Below are positions 25,597-33,619 of a DNA stretch of 64,000 nt, piece by piece. This DNA is from CAMLQK01 sp035690865 (lineage in GTDB: Bacteria > Patescibacteriota > Saccharimonadia > Saccharimonadales > UBA4665), in assembly GCA_035690865.1 (NCBI GenBank), contig DASSKE010000003.1, forward strand, positions 153,823 to 217,822. Reading direction: 5' to 3'. Positions within the stretch are counted from its first letter, which is position 1; every line of letters begins with the position of its first letter. The position numbers and the translations under genes were made by a program. The notes under the pieces were generated by a model, which saw only the letters and a list, made by a program, of their open reading frames with translations, searched no databases and was not told where the DNA came from.

Positions 25597-25639
25597 CCAA
25601 GCATAAGCGTAAAAATTAATGCAAAGGGGGCATTTGCAC

Positions 25640-26080
25640 ATGTCTAACATAAAAAATCGTAAGGATGGGTTCACCATCATCGAGGTATTGATCGTTCTGG
25701 CGATTGCTGGTTTGATCATGCTGATCGTGTTCCTAGCCGTTCCCGCTCTACAGCGAAATTCCCGCAATACCCAGCGTAAGAACGACGTAGCGAACATTCT
25801 CGGTGCAGTGAATGAATTCACAAACAACAACGGTGGTACCTTGCCAGCAGCAGCTAGTGACTTTACTGGTAACGCGAAGCTTGGTTACTACTCAACCAGT
25901 GACGTTACGTATGTTACGAGTGGTACAGCTGGTACTACTACCTCAACGGTTTACATCGTAAAAGGTGCTAAATGTACAAACGCTACTACAACGCCTGCAA
26001 CTGGATCGTCCCGTCAGTTCGCAGCCTGGTACTACGTTGAGACCAGCAGCGGTACAATGGGTCAGTGTCAAGAAGGTTAG
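25640..26080 (+). CDS. type IV major pilin (prepilin)
   Basis: 146 residues from the ATG at 25640, chosen by the AAAGGGGG ribosome site and the short leader this gives. The class III leader MSNIKNRKDG ends in Gly10 and is followed by FTIIEVLIVLAIAGLIMLIV, with the invariant Glu at +5. The globular part is short and Thr/Ser/Asn-rich, with two Cys residues near the end (KCTNATTT and MGQCQEG) that may form the usual pilin disulfide. Own promoter upstream and a strong intrinsic terminator downstream, so it is expressed as a single-gene high-level transcript. Confidence 0.95.
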   Translation: MSNIKNRKDGFTIIEVLIVLAIAGLIMLIVFLAVPALQRNSRNTQRKNDVANILGAVNEFTNNNGGTLPAAASDFTGNAKLGYYSTSDVTYVTSGTAGTTTSTVYIVKGAKCTNATTTPATGSSRQFAAWYYVETSSGTMGQCQEG

Positions 26081-26109
26081 TTTAACGCTTAAATAGCCTT
26101 CCAAGCACA

Positions 26110-26145
26110 AACAAGCCTCGATGTTTAGTCGAGGCTTGTTTTTTA
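26110..26145 (+). terminator. intrinsic terminator of the major pilin gene
   Basis: AACAAGCCTCGA (26110-26121) pairs perfectly with TCGAGGCTTGTT (26129-26140) around a 7-base loop and runs into TTTTTTAGTTTTT. Confidence 0.95.
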
Positions 26146-26180
26146 GTTTTTCAGCTTGACGCACCTAAGGTGGTAGTGGT

Positions 26181-26186
26181 TACAAT
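26181..26186 (+). promoter_or_regulatory. -10 box for the beta-helix protein gene
   Basis: TACAAT ending 7 bases before the ATG at 26194; TTGAC-type element near 26156. Leaderless start. Confidence 0.6.
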
Positions 26187-26193
26187 AGAGTCT

Positions 26194-27444
26194 ATGGAAC
26201 ATCGCCACCGCAGGATAGTACGAATTATGGTTATTATGACTACTATTCTTGCGGGGGTGGTCTTAAGTACTGTACGAGCAGGACAGATTCCTTACCAATC
26301 CACAGATACCACGCCAGCAGTGGCTTATACGGACCCCACCCTAGCACAAGCCCGGCAAGGTAATCGTGGCAATACCGATGAGCAACCACAAAAGATTCCG
26401 TCACCTGATGTAACTCTGCCAATGCGGAGGGGTGCAGAGCAGTGGACTAAAACTGTAGGGGGCACACTCCGGCAAAGCCAGCTATGGAATTTCCAGCAGG
26501 TGTATAGGCTCAAGGCGCAGGTGATTATTCCTAGAGGGGTGACGCTTACTATAGACGCCGGAACGCTCGTAGAAGTCCAGGATGCGGTAACAACAGCATT
26601 TGCCGTCCAAGAGGGAGGTAGCCTTATTATCCGTGGCGCAAGTAACAACTATGTTTCTATTGTGGGGGCGTCCAGCACGACTGCCGGCAGTGTTGCGGTC
26701 CAGGTTAGTGGCGGCACCTTTACTGCTAATGGCGCGCATATTGTAGGTTTTGAACGCGCCGTGCAGTTAACAGCCGCCGGGGGCGCCACCGAAATTGAAG
26801 GTAGCAATTTAGAGGGAAGTATTGTTGCGCCGTACCCGATATCGATGCGCGACACAATCTTGCAGCCGCAAGGAGGATACCCTTATGCAGTCGATCTGCG
26901 GAATAATTCCGACGTAAGCGGCTTTGCTTTGGGCGGTCCTCATGCAAATATTCTTACTGGCGAGGCAAGCAGGCGGGTCGTTGCAGTTGGCAGTGCTGAG
27001 ATACCTCAAGGTAGAGAATGGCTGATCGATTCCTCAAGCAGAGCCGTGCTGTATAGCGACGGAGGGCTGGAAGTTGCTGGCAGCCTTACTATGAAAGGCG
27101 GCACCTTTCTTAAAGCAACGCAAAGTTATGCTCTTATCGCTCGCGAGGGAAGCCAGGTGATATTGGCTGGCGATGCTGATAATCCAGTATATATTAGCAG
27201 CTTTCGTGATGACACCCTTGCCGGTGATTCTAATGACGATGGCTTAAGTCAAGGCAGCGACGGTGATTATGCGAGTGCGTGGTATGAAGGTGCGGGGGCA
27301 AAGATTCAGGCTCAGCATGTTCGTATTCAATATGCGCAATCTTGTGCTTCACAAGCTGCGGATAATACGGAGTCTTCTTTAGCTGACGTTTCATGTCATG
27401 CCGCGCCAGAAGCAGCCGCAAGTTCCACCACATCAAACCTGTAG
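26194..27444 (+). CDS. secreted right-handed beta-helix-like protein in the pilus locus
   Basis: 416 residues from the ATG at 26194, which follows a -10 box by 7 bases; the upstream in-frame start at 26170 precedes the promoter. N-terminal signal sequence or anchor (RRIVRIMVIMTTILAGVVLS). The mature part is built of short beta-strand repeats with regularly spaced Gly and Val/Ile (VTLTIDAGTLVEVQD, GGSLIIRGASNNYVSIVG, GSLTMKGGTFLKA), as in right-handed beta-helix folds of pectate-lyase type. No catalytic motif is visible. It overlaps the next coding region at its 3' end only outside the chosen pilD start. Perhaps a surface or pilus-associated adhesin. Confidence 0.75.
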   Translation: MEHRHRRIVRIMVIMTTILAGVVLSTVRAGQIPYQSTDTTPAVAYTDPTLAQARQGNRGNTDEQPQKIPSPDVTLPMRRGAEQWTKTVGGTLRQSQLWNFQQVYRLKAQVIIPRGVTLTIDAGTLVEVQDAVTTAFAVQEGGSLIIRGASNNYVSIVGASSTTAGSVAVQVSGGTFTANGAHIVGFERAVQLTAAGGATEIEGSNLEGSIVAPYPISMRDTILQPQGGYPYAVDLRNNSDVSGFALGGPHANILTGEASRRVVAVGSAEIPQGREWLIDSSSRAVLYSDGGLEVAGSLTMKGGTFLKATQSYALIAREGSQVILAGDADNPVYISSFRDDTLAGDSNDDGLSQGSDGDYASAWYEGAGAKIQAQHVRIQYAQSCASQAADNTESSLADVSCHAAPEAAASSTTSNL

Positions 27445-27463
27445 GTGTGATACTATAAGCGGT

Positions 27464-28261
27464 ATGGAAATGTCGTGGCTTATCGCTTTAACAGGGTTAG
27501 GACTTATATTCGGTAGTTTTGTGAATGCACTAGTATGGCGTTTGCACGAAGGCCGTGACTGGGTCAAGGAACGCTCGGAGTGCAACCACTGTCATCATGT
27601 GCTTGGCCCGCTCGATCTTATTCCGGTTGTCAGCTGGATCGTTCTTAAGGGAAAATGCCGGTATTGTCACGAGAAGATCGAAGACAGCCCCTGGATTGAG
27701 ATTTCGCTAGCTGTGTTATTCGTCGTATCTTATATTGCTTGGCCTATTGCATTACATGGCGTTGGGCTGTATCAATTTGCGTTCTGGCTTGTTTTATTAG
27801 TCGGTTTTATGTCACTCCTGGTATATGATCTGCGCTGGATGTTGCTGCCAGACGGAGTCGTGTTCACGCTTGTGGGTATAGCTCTTATGGAATTGGTTGG
27901 CCAAGTCATTTTTTACCACTTTAGTATCTCACAAGTGATGTCGAGCCTTGCAGGAGCAATTGTACTTAGTGGAATCTTTTACCTTATCTTTCAGGTATCA
28001 AAAGGTGAGTGGATTGGTGGCGGCGATGTAAAGCTGGCAATTGTGCTCGGTTTGTTGGCGGGTGATCCGCTGCGTAGTACATTGCTTCTTTTCGTTGCAT
28101 CGTTCCTGGGGTTGTTTGCGGCACTTCCTCAGATTGTACAAAAGAAGGGCCAGTCGCTGAACCTTAAAATACCTTTTGGCCCCTTCTTGATTGGTGGGCT
28201 TATTGTGGTGCAGCTTTTTGGCACGCCTATCATCAACTGGTACGTTGGTCTGTTTGCCTAA
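27464..28261 (+). CDS. pilD: prepilin peptidase/methylase PilD
   Basis: 265 residues from the ATG at 27464; TACTAT (27451-27456, with TG one base upstream) ends 7 bases before it, so leaderless. Aspartyl protease of the TFPP type: catalytic Asp in YDLRWMLLPD and in WIGGGDVKLAI. The N-terminal cytoplasmic domain retains the zinc ribbon with four Cys (C40, C43, C65, C68), associated with N-methylation of the cleaved pilin. About seven membrane segments. It cleaves the Gly-Phe leader junction of the pilins encoded on both sides. Confidence 0.95.
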   Translation: MEMSWLIALTGLGLIFGSFVNALVWRLHEGRDWVKERSECNHCHHVLGPLDLIPVVSWIVLKGKCRYCHEKIEDSPWIEISLAVLFVVSYIAWPIALHGVGLYQFAFWLVLLVGFMSLLVYDLRWMLLPDGVVFTLVGIALMELVGQVIFYHFSISQVMSSLAGAIVLSGIFYLIFQVSKGEWIGGGDVKLAIVLGLLAGDPLRSTLLLFVASFLGLFAALPQIVQKKGQSLNLKIPFGPFLIGGLIVVQLFGTPIINWYVGLFA

Positions 28262-28311
28262 AAGCTAAGAAAAAGCCTTTGCCCGACACTGCTTATGCTA
28301 TACTGGAACGT

Positions 28312-29211
28312 ATGAAGGGTGGTTCCCACATTCACTTCGGTCAGGCTGCTGAGCAGCATGATTCGCGGCTACGAGAATTGTCGCGAAGTGCTGCGCCGCG
28401 CGCTGGTTTTACCATAGTCGAAGTAATGATCGTGTTGGCGATTACTGGTCTGCTCTTTGTGAGTGCTGTTGCACTTATATCTGGACGCCAGAATCGCACA
28501 GAATTCCAAACGTCCATTAATAATGTCAAAACACAGCTCCAACAGGTAATTAGTGACGTCGAGACTGGCTTTTATCCAACCACCAATAACTTAGTGTGCA
28601 GTGTTGGTGGAAGCGGCGCGCTTAGTTTTTCAACAGCGAGCAATACGCAAGGATCCAGCCAGGACTGTATATTCCTTGGCAAAGTCTTGCAGTTTGGTGT
28701 CCAGAATACCGACCCACAACAGATTATGGCTTACTCCATCGCCGGCAGACGGCAGCTAAATAAGGTCGACGTGACGTCTTATGCGGATGCAGCGCCAGCG
28801 GTAATGACCACGAGTGCTTCTAATCCGACCAATATTCCTACTTCTATTTTAAAGCTACAATATGGCCTTACTATTAAGCCGAATAGCCTCACCTATACGA
28901 GCGGCGGAACAACAACCCAGATTGGTGCTGTAGGGTTTATGAGCACACTCAATGCTTTTGACACAAACAAATCAGGCGCACAAAGTGTACAACTGGTTCC
29001 TATTAAGAACACGAGCTTAAATCAAACACCGGCTGCGGCAGTAACGGCGATAAATGCTAATTTACCGACCAGCACAATTAATCCAAGCGGTGGCGTTTCG
29101 ATGTGTTTTGTAAGCAACGGCAGTGACCAATCTGGCTTAATCACCATTGGTGGCAATGGTCGTGAGCTTTCGGTAACGCTGAGTATACGGGGGAATAACA
29201 CATGTTCATAA
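28312..29211 (+). CDS. minor pilin with an unusually long leader
   Basis: 299 residues from the ATG at 28312; extended-10 TGC-TATACT (28299-28304) ends 7 bases before it. The prepilin leader is 32 residues, ending AG, followed by FTIVEVMIVLAITGLLFVSA with Glu at +5. Most type IVa leaders are 6-12 residues. The globular part is long, Thr/Ser/Asn-rich, with Cys pairs (LVCSVGGSG, QDCIFLG, VSMCFVSNG, NNTCS). It overlaps the next gene by 10 bases. Probably a pilus-tip or initiation subunit. Confidence 0.88.
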   Translation: MKGGSHIHFGQAAEQHDSRLRELSRSAAPRAGFTIVEVMIVLAITGLLFVSAVALISGRQNRTEFQTSINNVKTQLQQVISDVETGFYPTTNNLVCSVGGSGALSFSTASNTQGSSQDCIFLGKVLQFGVQNTDPQQIMAYSIAGRRQLNKVDVTSYADAAPAVMTTSASNPTNIPTSILKLQYGLTIKPNSLTYTSGGTTTQIGAVGFMSTLNAFDTNKSGAQSVQLVPIKNTSLNQTPAAAVTAINANLPTSTINPSGGVSMCFVSNGSDQSGLITIGGNGRELSVTLSIRGNNTCS

Positions 29212-29648
29212 GACCAAAGGTTTTAGGACAGCGCGGAGACACCATAGTCGAAGTGCTTATCGCTATTGCCGTAGTGAGTCTTATCTTGGGCGGAGCCTTT
29301 GTAACAACCAATAAGAGCTTGGTGGCTACCCGCACCTCCGAAGAGCAGGGTAACGCCACAAAACTTACACAGGGACAGATTGAATTCCTTAAAAGTATCA
29401 TAGCCAGTTCGCCAAACACTATAGACACCGCCCCCACTAATTTCTGCGTAACGAGTGCCAGTACAGTTGCGGCATCAAGTAGCGGAGCATGTAAGGTTGA
29501 CTCTACTGGGGCGCCAACTACTGCAGAACCTATCTACAATTTGAATATCTCACGTTCCGGCGACACATTTACCGTAAGAACAACCTGGAATTCACTTTCT
29601 AAAACAGGCACTAATACAGTACAAATGGTGTACAGGATATACGACTAA
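29202..29648 (+). CDS. minor pilin
   Basis: 148 residues. Leader MFIRPKVLGQRG followed by DTIVEVLIAIAVVSLILGGA. The processing glycine and Glu at +5 are present, but the first mature residue is Asp rather than the usual Phe/Met. Two Cys residues in the short globular part. Overlaps both neighbours (10 bases before, 1 base after), so it is part of a minor-pilin operon. Confidence 0.85.
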   Translation: MFIRPKVLGQRGDTIVEVLIAIAVVSLILGGAFVTTNKSLVATRTSEEQGNATKLTQGQIEFLKSIIASSPNTIDTAPTNFCVTSASTVAASSSGACKVDSTGAPTTAEPIYNLNISRSGDTFTVRTTWNSLSKTGTNTVQMVYRIYD

Positions 29649-30271
29649 TGAAGCGTTCTGCACAAATCCACAAATCAAAAGGGTTTACTATCATCGAGTT
29701 GCTTATTGCAACATTGGTATTCTCTACCGTGCTTTTGGTGGTGACTATTGGCATTATCCAGATTAGTCGTGTGTACTATAAGGGCATTAACGAAACTGAC
29801 GTGCAAAATACGGCACGCAGCATAATGGACACCGTTACGCAGGGTATACAATTCAGCGGTGCGGACATTACCGAAACCGCTTCGCCCCAGCCAGGCAACT
29901 TACAGGCTTTTTGCATTGGCAACACACAGTATAGTTATCGTTTGGGTTATCAGCTTGTAGATAGCTCGCCAACAGGCAACCAAACAATTACCGGCCTTGT
30001 GTCTAAGAATATCTCTGCTTGCCAGAGTGCAGCTGCCACAGCCGGAGGCAAGGAATTCCTGTCGCCTAAAATGCGATTATCAAATCTTTCGGTCAAAGAA
30101 TTAGTGCCAGGATCTTTATACAAAGTGACCGTGCGTGTGGCCTTTGGCGACGACGATTTACTTAACAATCCAACTTCTCAAAATGCAAGCTGTAAAACGA
30201 CGACTGGATCACAATTTTGTTCAGTTTCGGAGTTAACCTCAACAGTTTATAGGCGAGTAGGAACAGATTAG
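29648..30271 (+). CDS. minor pilin
   Basis: 207 residues. Leader MKRSAQIHKSKG followed by FTIIELLIATLVFSTVLLVV, with Glu at +5. The globular domain has Cys residues (FCIGNTQYSY, SACQSAAATA, SCKTTTGSQFC) and the C-terminus ends YRRVGTD. Starts inside the stop of the preceding pilin gene. Similar in layout to PilW/GspJ-type initiating subunits, without clear similarity. Confidence 0.87.
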   Translation: MKRSAQIHKSKGFTIIELLIATLVFSTVLLVVTIGIIQISRVYYKGINETDVQNTARSIMDTVTQGIQFSGADITETASPQPGNLQAFCIGNTQYSYRLGYQLVDSSPTGNQTITGLVSKNISACQSAAATAGGKEFLSPKMRLSNLSVKELVPGSLYKVTVRVAFGDDDLLNNPTSQNASCKTTTGSQFCSVSELTSTVYRRVGTD

Positions 30272-30279
30272 GGGAACGT

Positions 30280-31359
30280 ATGAACACAATAAAAACAGCC
30301 AAAACAACGTCGGTCGCTCACAGCCAGGCAGGCATGGTTTCTATTATGGTCACAATGATTCTTATGATCGTCATTAGTCTTTTGGTCCTTGGGTTTGCAC
30401 AAGTTTCGCGCCGGAATCAACGCACCACACTTGACCGGCAATTAAGTGCCCAGGCTTTTTATGCAGCAGAGTCAGGCATTAATGACGCCCGCAAGCTTAT
30501 TGACCAAACAGTCACAGATGGCAACACCGTTGAGTCCAAAACTACCTGTGCGCCGGCCACAAACGGCATCTATACAGCACTTCCGTCAAATGTGCTCAAC
30601 AGCGCTACCGATGTATCGTACACCTGCTTGTTGGTTAATCCGCTGCCCACGTCATTGCAGTACGATAATATTGAAGATCAGTCGACGATTATTCCGATTC
30701 TCTCGGGTAATGGCAACATCCAATCACTGACACTTACATGGAAGACGGGCGACAAGAACAACACGACCCCCATTAACGGTTGCTCAACATCGTCGAGTAT
30801 TGTCAGCCAATTTAAAGTAACGGGTAGCTGGAACTGTGGCTATGGTGTCCTCCGCTTTGACTTAGTGCCCGTTGCGGGTAACTCGCTCACAGCTGGAACT
30901 CTCCAGGATGCGACCATGACGACTTTTGCGATTCCTACCTCCGCCGGAGTCAGCACCGTTAACTTTGGTGCTAATGCTAATGCGGCAGTGGCTGCACATT
31001 GTGACAATACGAATTGCTCGCTGCAAATTAACAATTTGGGCGGCGCAGAATACTACATGCGCGTCAAGACCGTGTACAAATCGGGCCCACTGCAAATTGA
31101 TGGCAAAACAACAGCTGGCAGTGACGTGCAGTTTAGCGACTCACAGATTGTCATTGACGTAACGGGCAAGGCCCAGGACGTCTTGCGTCGTTTGCAGGTG
31201 CGGGTGCCGGCACGTTTGAGCGGTAGCCAGAACCAAGTGCCCGATAATGCCCTCGAAAGTAACGACTCTGTCTGTAAGCGTTTTTCAGTTATGGATAATT
31301 ACTATACCAGTAACGTGCCCGGTACCATTAGCGGCAGCAACGTACTCTGTCAGCCGTAG
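30280..31359 (+). CDS. PilX-like pilus accessory protein
   Basis: 359 residues. N-terminal PilX_N-type segment without a prepilin cleavage site: after SQAG comes MVSIMVTMILMIVISLLVLG, then the diagnostic QAFYAAESGINDARKLIDQ. The rest is a long, probably beta-rich outer domain with several Cys residues (TTCAPATNG, YTCLLVNP, NGCSTSSS, DNTNCSLQ). PilX_N proteins belong to minor-pilin clusters and promote pilus assembly or adhesion. Last gene of the pilus operon; its stop codon touches the stop of the convergent xer gene. Confidence 0.85.
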   Translation: MNTIKTAKTTSVAHSQAGMVSIMVTMILMIVISLLVLGFAQVSRRNQRTTLDRQLSAQAFYAAESGINDARKLIDQTVTDGNTVESKTTCAPATNGIYTALPSNVLNSATDVSYTCLLVNPLPTSLQYDNIEDQSTIIPILSGNGNIQSLTLTWKTGDKNNTTPINGCSTSSSIVSQFKVTGSWNCGYGVLRFDLVPVAGNSLTAGTLQDATMTTFAIPTSAGVSTVNFGANANAAVAAHCDNTNCSLQINNLGGAEYYMRVKTVYKSGPLQIDGKTTAGSDVQFSDSQIVIDVTGKAQDVLRRLQVRVPARLSGSQNQVPDNALESNDSVCKRFSVMDNYYTSNVPGTISGSNVLCQP

Positions 31360-32280
31360 TTACTCAACAACGTTATCGCTGTGAAATCGATCGTGCACAT
31401 CTTTGAGATGCGGGTCGGTAAGGTGGGTATAAATTTGCGTTGTAGCAATATTGCTATGCCCAAGCATGGCCTGAACACTCCGTAAATCGGCACCGTTCAT
31501 AACGAGATCAGTTGCAAAAGAATGGCGAAGCGTGTGGGGGCTGACGTGCTTAGTTACGCCGGCCAGCCGGGCATATTGGGCAACAAGCCGCTGAATACTC
31601 CGAGCAGTTAGACGGTGATAATCGCCACTATTGTCGAGTGCTTTTCGACCGCTATACCGTATAAAAAGCGGCGCTGTATTGTCGGAGCGCTTATCGAGGT
31701 AGGCGCCGACCCATGCCGCCGCCGCTTCGCTAATAAATACCGGACGATCCTTTTGGCCTTTACCACGCACCATAAACTCACGACGTTTTAAGTTAATATG
31801 ACCTTGGTCAAGCCCGACCAGCTCAGAAACACGTAGGCCACTGCTAAAAAGTAACTCCAAAATAGCCCGATCGCGTAAGCCAATTTCGGAAGTGATATCC
31901 GGTTGCGAAAACATCCTTCCCAGCTCATCTTCATTTAAAAACGTGACTTGCTTGCGTTTAACGGTAGCGAGTTCAATCTTATCAGGCGGCAGGGCGGGAA
32001 TATCGCGTTTGTGGCAGAATTTTAAAAAATTGCGCAAGGCTATAAGGTGATAGTTTTGCGTTGATTTTTCTAGTTCATCACTCGTATTGGTGCCCAGCCG
32101 GGCAAGCCATAGGCGCCATTTACGCACAAGCTCCGGGGTAATATCCGCAACGCTAATCTCGCCTGCATAATCGAGCAAACGGGTTAAGTAGTGATCGTAA
32201 TTGGCTATGGTTTTTTGTGAGCGGTTTTGCTCAATCTCGAGATATTCCAGAAAATCAGTCTTTGCTTTACTAAAATGCAT
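31360..32280 (-). CDS. xer: tyrosine recombinase XerC/XerD
   Basis: 306 residues from the ATG at 32280; extended-10 TGC-TAGAAT (32288-32293) ends 7 bases before it, excluding the longer in-frame start at 32310. N-terminal SAM-like core-binding domain (1-95, TDFLEYLEIEQNRSQKTIAN) and C-terminal catalytic domain with the conserved Arg in FSSGLRVSELVGL, Lys in the RGKGQKDRPV beta-hairpin, HTLRHSFATD, GHSNIATTQIYTH with the nucleophile Tyr. This is the chromosomal dimer-resolution type; with an FtsK gamma domain in the same window it is probably the FtsK-activated Xer. No integrase-like context or att sites are seen nearby. Confidence 0.95.
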   Translation of the reverse strand: MHFSKAKTDFLEYLEIEQNRSQKTIANYDHYLTRLLDYAGEISVADITPELVRKWRLWLARLGTNTSDELEKSTQNYHLIALRNFLKFCHKRDIPALPPDKIELATVKRKQVTFLNEDELGRMFSQPDITSEIGLRDRAILELLFSSGLRVSELVGLDQGHINLKRREFMVRGKGQKDRPVFISEAAAAWVGAYLDKRSDNTAPLFIRYSGRKALDNSGDYHRLTARSIQRLVAQYARLAGVTKHVSPHTLRHSFATDLVMNGADLRSVQAMLGHSNIATTQIYTHLTDPHLKDVHDRFHSDNVVE

Positions 32281-32309
32281 ATAGCTTATTCTAGCATCTG
32301 CGCGGCACA

Positions 32310-32339
32310 TTGGCGATGATGGTTGTAATCTGTTACAAT
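32310..32339 (+). promoter_or_regulatory. ndk promoter
   Basis: TTGGCG (32310-32315), 18-base spacer, TACAAT (32334-32339). The layout matches the tRNA-Thr promoter at 37170. Confidence 0.7.
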
Positions 32340-32374
32340 AAGTGTCGGAAAAGAATTAGATAAAAAGGAAAGCA

Positions 32375-32893
32375 ATGCAACGAACGTTAATTATCTTCAA
32401 ACCAGATGCCCTGCAACGCGGTATCGTTGGCGAGATTATGAGCCGCTTCGAAAAAGTAGGCCTCAAAATGGTTGGCGCTAAAATGGCTCAGCCCGACAAA
32501 GAGCACTTCTACCACCACTACGAGAACATCGGTCAAATGATCTCTCGCCGAGGTCAGCAAGCCTTTGATGTAACACTCGAGATGATGCAGCTCGGCCCTG
32601 TGTTGGCAGTTGTACTTGAGGGTGTTGGAGCCGTAGAGATTGTACGCAAAATGGTTGGCGCAACAGAGCCAAAGTCAGCATTACCTGGCACCATCCGCGG
32701 CGATTACGCACATATTAGCTTTGGCCATGCTGATGAGCACGGTGTAGGTATTCCTAATCTTATTCATGCATCGGGAGACCCCGAAGAAGCTGCTAAAGAG
32801 ATTGCTCACTGGTTTACCGAAGATGAGCTTTTTGGCTACGAAGCCGCTCACGAGAAGTTTACTCAAACTCGCAAAGAACACCTTAAAAAATAG
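32375..32893 (+). CDS. ndk: nucleoside diphosphate kinase
   Basis: 172 residues, about 25 more than typical. The N-terminus MQRTLIIFKPDALQRGIVGE and the active-site motif GTIRGDYA are standard. Between the latter and the catalytic His motif (NLIHASG) is an insertion, SFGHADEHGVGIP, and the C-terminus has a ~20-residue helical extension (YEAAHEKFTQTRKEHLKK). It makes NTPs and dNTPs from the diphosphates with ATP. AAAAGGA ribosome site. Followed by a GC-rich hairpin and tRNA-Arg. Confidence 0.96.
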   Translation: MQRTLIIFKPDALQRGIVGEIMSRFEKVGLKMVGAKMAQPDKEHFYHHYENIGQMISRRGQQAFDVTLEMMQLGPVLAVVLEGVGAVEIVRKMVGATEPKSALPGTIRGDYAHISFGHADEHGVGIPNLIHASGDPEEAAKEIAHWFTEDELFGYEAAHEKFTQTRKEHLKK

Positions 32894-32900
32894 GTAATTT

Positions 32901-32922
32901 GGCCTCTCTCATTCGAGAGGCC
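32901..32922 (+). terminator. hairpin between ndk and tRNA-Arg
   Basis: GGCCTCTC (32901-32908) pairs with GAGAGGCC (32915-32922); no T-run follows, so it may stall the 3' end of the ndk mRNA or be a tRNA-leader processing element rather than a full terminator. Confidence 0.6.
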
Positions 32923-32929
32923 AGCATAT

Positions 32930-33006
32930 GCTCCGGTAGCTCAATTGGATAGAGCAAGCCCGTCCTAAGGGAGAGGTTGTAGGTTCGAGTCCTACCCGGA
33001 GTACCA
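32930..33006 (+). tRNA. tRNA-Arg (anticodon CCU)
   Basis: Acceptor GCTCCGG/CCGGAGT (with one G-T pair), D arm GCTC-GAGC, anticodon loop GTCCTAA reading CCU, T arm GTAGG-TTCGAGT-CCTAC, encoded CCA. The anticodon stem is odd: AGCCC against GGGAG gives three G-C pairs next to the loop but an A-G and a G-A opposition at 27-43 and 28-42. It shares the transcript downstream of ndk. Confidence 0.85.
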
Positions 33007-33018
33007 TTACAAGAAATC

Positions 33019-33606
33019 ATGAAAAATAATGTTGCACCCCCGTTGCCTCCTTTTGTTGTCATAACCGGCCGCGAAGGTAGCGGAAAAGATTCTTACGCTC
33101 ATCACCTTGCAGAAAAAGGGTATTTGCATATTGCCGCAGGTGATGTCATCCGCGATCGCGCCCGCAAGCAGGGGTATAGCGATCCAATCCCGCGGAGTAT
33201 CCTGAGCAAAATAGGCGACCAAATGAAGCAGGAATTGGGAGACAGCCCAATTACTGAAAGTGCCTGGCGAGCTTATGAGCAGCAAGATCATCCGGTTGGC
33301 CTTGTCATTAGTGGCCTCCGCCGGGTGGGAGAAATAGAGGCCTGTAAGGCGCGCGGGGGTGTTGTGCTGTGGATTGACGCCAACGATCGCCGTCGCTTCC
33401 AGAATCTGCAAAAAAGAGAGAATGCTCCTTCTTGGGAGGCGTTTGTGACAGTGGGGGAGAGTGAATATAATGGCACCACTACCGGCGGGAAGACTGGGGT
33501 CAATCTCCATGACATACAACTCATGGCAGATTGCCATGTTGCCAACAGCGGTACGCTCGAAGATTTATTCAGGAATGCTGATCTGACGCTCGCCAGGGCG
33601 GTCTGA
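33019..33606 (+). CDS. P-loop nucleotide kinase-like protein
   Basis: 195 residues. Walker A VVITGREGSGKDS near the N-terminus, followed by HIAAGDVIRDRARKQG in the position of the acceptor-binding region of dephospho-CoA kinase/adenylate kinase-type enzymes. Later VISGLRRVGEIEACKARGG and VLWIDANDRRRFQNLQKRE fit the strand-3/LID order of the UPF0200/dNMP-kinase-like family. No obvious lid Cys cluster. The acceptor is unknown. It starts 13 bases after tRNA-Arg, so it may be transcribed with it. Confidence 0.75.
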   Translation: MKNNVAPPLPPFVVITGREGSGKDSYAHHLAEKGYLHIAAGDVIRDRARKQGYSDPIPRSILSKIGDQMKQELGDSPITESAWRAYEQQDHPVGLVISGLRRVGEIEACKARGGVVLWIDANDRRRFQNLQKRENAPSWEAFVTVGESEYNGTTTGGKTGVNLHDIQLMADCHVANSGTLEDLFRNADLTLARAV

Positions 33607-33612
33607 TATACT
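33607..33612 (+). promoter_or_regulatory. -10 box for the PH-domain membrane protein gene
   Basis: TATACT in GATATACT, ending 7 bases before the ATG at 33620; it lies in and just after the 3' end of the upstream kinase gene. Confidence 0.6.
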
Positions 33613-33619
33613 AAAAACA

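Noticed and set aside
31360..32280. Tyrosine recombinase as the integrase of a mobile element
   Set aside because: Sequence has the XerC/D layout, neighbours are chromosomal housekeeping genes, and no att-like direct repeats or element genes are seen. The tRNA-Arg at 32930 is intact and without a repeated 3' end nearby.
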